Below are positions 63,559-64,000 of a DNA stretch of 64,000 nt, piece by piece (the first letter of the stretch is position 1; each line of letters starts with the position of its first letter). The notes below the pieces were generated by a model that worked only from the letters and a program-made list of their open reading frames with translations, was not told the origin of the DNA and searched no databases. The translations under genes and the position numbers were made by a program. The stretch spans positions 372,001 through 436,000 of the forward strand of contig CAVSKX010000001.1 of the NCBI GenBank assembly GCA_963728765.1, given 5' to 3'. The stretch comes from AC-32 sp963728765 (GTDB lineage: Bacteria > Actinomycetota > Thermoleophilia > Gaiellales > Gaiellaceae).

Positions 63559-64000
63559 TGCTCTACTCCGTCGCCGTCGAGGAGGCGCTGCTGGTGCTGA
63601 AGCTCGCCTTCCTCGTCCTGCTCTACCTGTTCATCTGGAGAATCGTCCGCTCGGCCGCGCGCGACGTGCGCATGCCGCAGGAGAGCTTCATCCTGGCGCC
63701 CTCGCAGGCAGCCGAGCTGGCTGCGCTGCGTGATTCCGGGCGGTTGGTGGTCGTGAGGAGCCCGGCCCTCAGCGAGGGCGACGAGCTGACTCTGAACTCC
63801 TCGGCTCTGCTGTTCGGCCGCGGCTCCGACAACGACGTGAACCTTGCGCGGGACGAGTACGCGTCGTCCAGGCACGCACGCGTCGAGCCGCGCCGCGACG
63901 GCGTCTGGGTCGAGGACGTCGGCTCGACGAACGGCACCTACCTGAACGGCATCCGGCTCACGCGTGCGAAGCGCCTGGCACCCGGCGACGTCGTCCGCAT
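63558..64000 (+). CDS. fhaB: FHA-domain protein FhaB-like, cut by the window end
   Basis: Starts at the ATG within TGATG and runs past base 64000; 147 codons are visible. An N-terminal membrane helix (LVLKLAFLVLLYLFIWRIV) and a short basic region precede an FHA domain: LLFGRGSDNDVNLARDEYAS, SRHARVEPRRDGVWVEDVGS and TNGTYLNGIRLTRAKRL. The layout and adjacency to fhaA match FhaB of the fhaA-fhaB-pstP-rodA-pbpA cluster, so a phosphatase and shape/division genes are expected next. Confidence 0.9.
   Translation, partial: MLYSVAVEEALLVLKLAFLVLLYLFIWRIVRSAARDVRMPQESFILAPSQAAELAALRDSGRLVVVRSPALSEGDELTLNSSALLFGRGSDNDVNLARDEYASSRHARVEPRRDGVWVEDVGSTNGTYLNGIRLTRAKRLAPGDVVR

Noticed and set aside
1..64000. 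tRNA, rRNA or CRISPR array
   Set aside because: I found no cloverleaf-like T-loop sequence pair, no rRNA-like block, and no regularly spaced short repeats. A tRNAscan-SE or CRISPR finder run would be decisive.

Overview
The window is very GC-rich, has bacterial gene density, and carries many operons joined by 1-4 bp stop/start overlaps (ATGA, GTGA, TGATG). The gene set points to an actinobacterial lineage: an FhaA/FhaB FHA pair beside a Ser/Thr kinase, OpcA with G6PDH, DUF4446, LuxR/SARP-type AAA regulators, an ANTAR response regulator, and both type I and type II glutamine synthetases. The mix resembles deep-branching Thermoleophilia/Gaiellales-like genomes. That placement is inference, since no rRNA or other marker is present. 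I saw no tRNA, rRNA, CRISPR array or intact transposase.

Layout. 70-6584 holds catabolic genes: a THI5-like binding lipoprotein, a D-hydantoinase/dihydropyrimidinase, an intradiol dioxygenase, a DJ-1/PfpI protein and methylmalonate-semialdehyde dehydrogenase. A PLP aminotransferase at 15.7 kb may belong to the same reductive pyrimidine/beta-alanine route. 6.7-15.3 kb holds two large AAA regulators (BTAD/SARP type and LuxR type), two DUF4242 proteins, a secreted protein with a decayed paralogue, and a Ycf48-like propeller. 17.7-21.7 kb is a cytochrome c oxidase operon (coxB, coxA, ctaB, a 38-residue membrane protein). 21.7-26.6 kb has an amidase with no visible start codon, a secreted Fn3-like protein, and a DUF4349/ECF sigma pair. 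26.6-37.2 kb is a nearly complete pentose-phosphate operon (rpiB, tal, hydrolase, pgi, gnd, zwf, opcA) with tkt divergent and an FGGY sugar kinase next to it. 37-44.6 kb has ABC-F, a histidine kinase/ANTAR regulator pair and membrane proteins. 44.9-46.85 kb is one heavily frameshifted surface-protein gene. 46.9-57.1 kb combines nitrogen assimilation (glnA, glnII, P-II, amt) with an MFS/GNAT/ABC export operon. 57-64 kb has a methyltransferase, a rhodanese, an HNH nuclease, membrane proteins and the kinase/FHA signalling cluster, which runs off the window edge.

The most unusual feature is a set of large, non-coding, hairpin-forming elements. Three families occur in two copies whose stems differ in sequence but remain paired. 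One is a 111-113 nt element at 21764-21876 and 29965-30075. The second is at 40613-40682 and 41528-41579. The third is a shorter hairpin at 6651-6677 and 37225-37251. A fourth, single 162-nt nested hairpin (32254-32415) encloses the ribosome-binding site of a gene inside the pentose-phosphate operon. Other elements have visibly altered genes: a 156-bp element with 20-bp perfect inverted ends truncates an ECF sigma gene, and a 48-bp direct repeat with 188-bp offset splits the P-II/amt junction.
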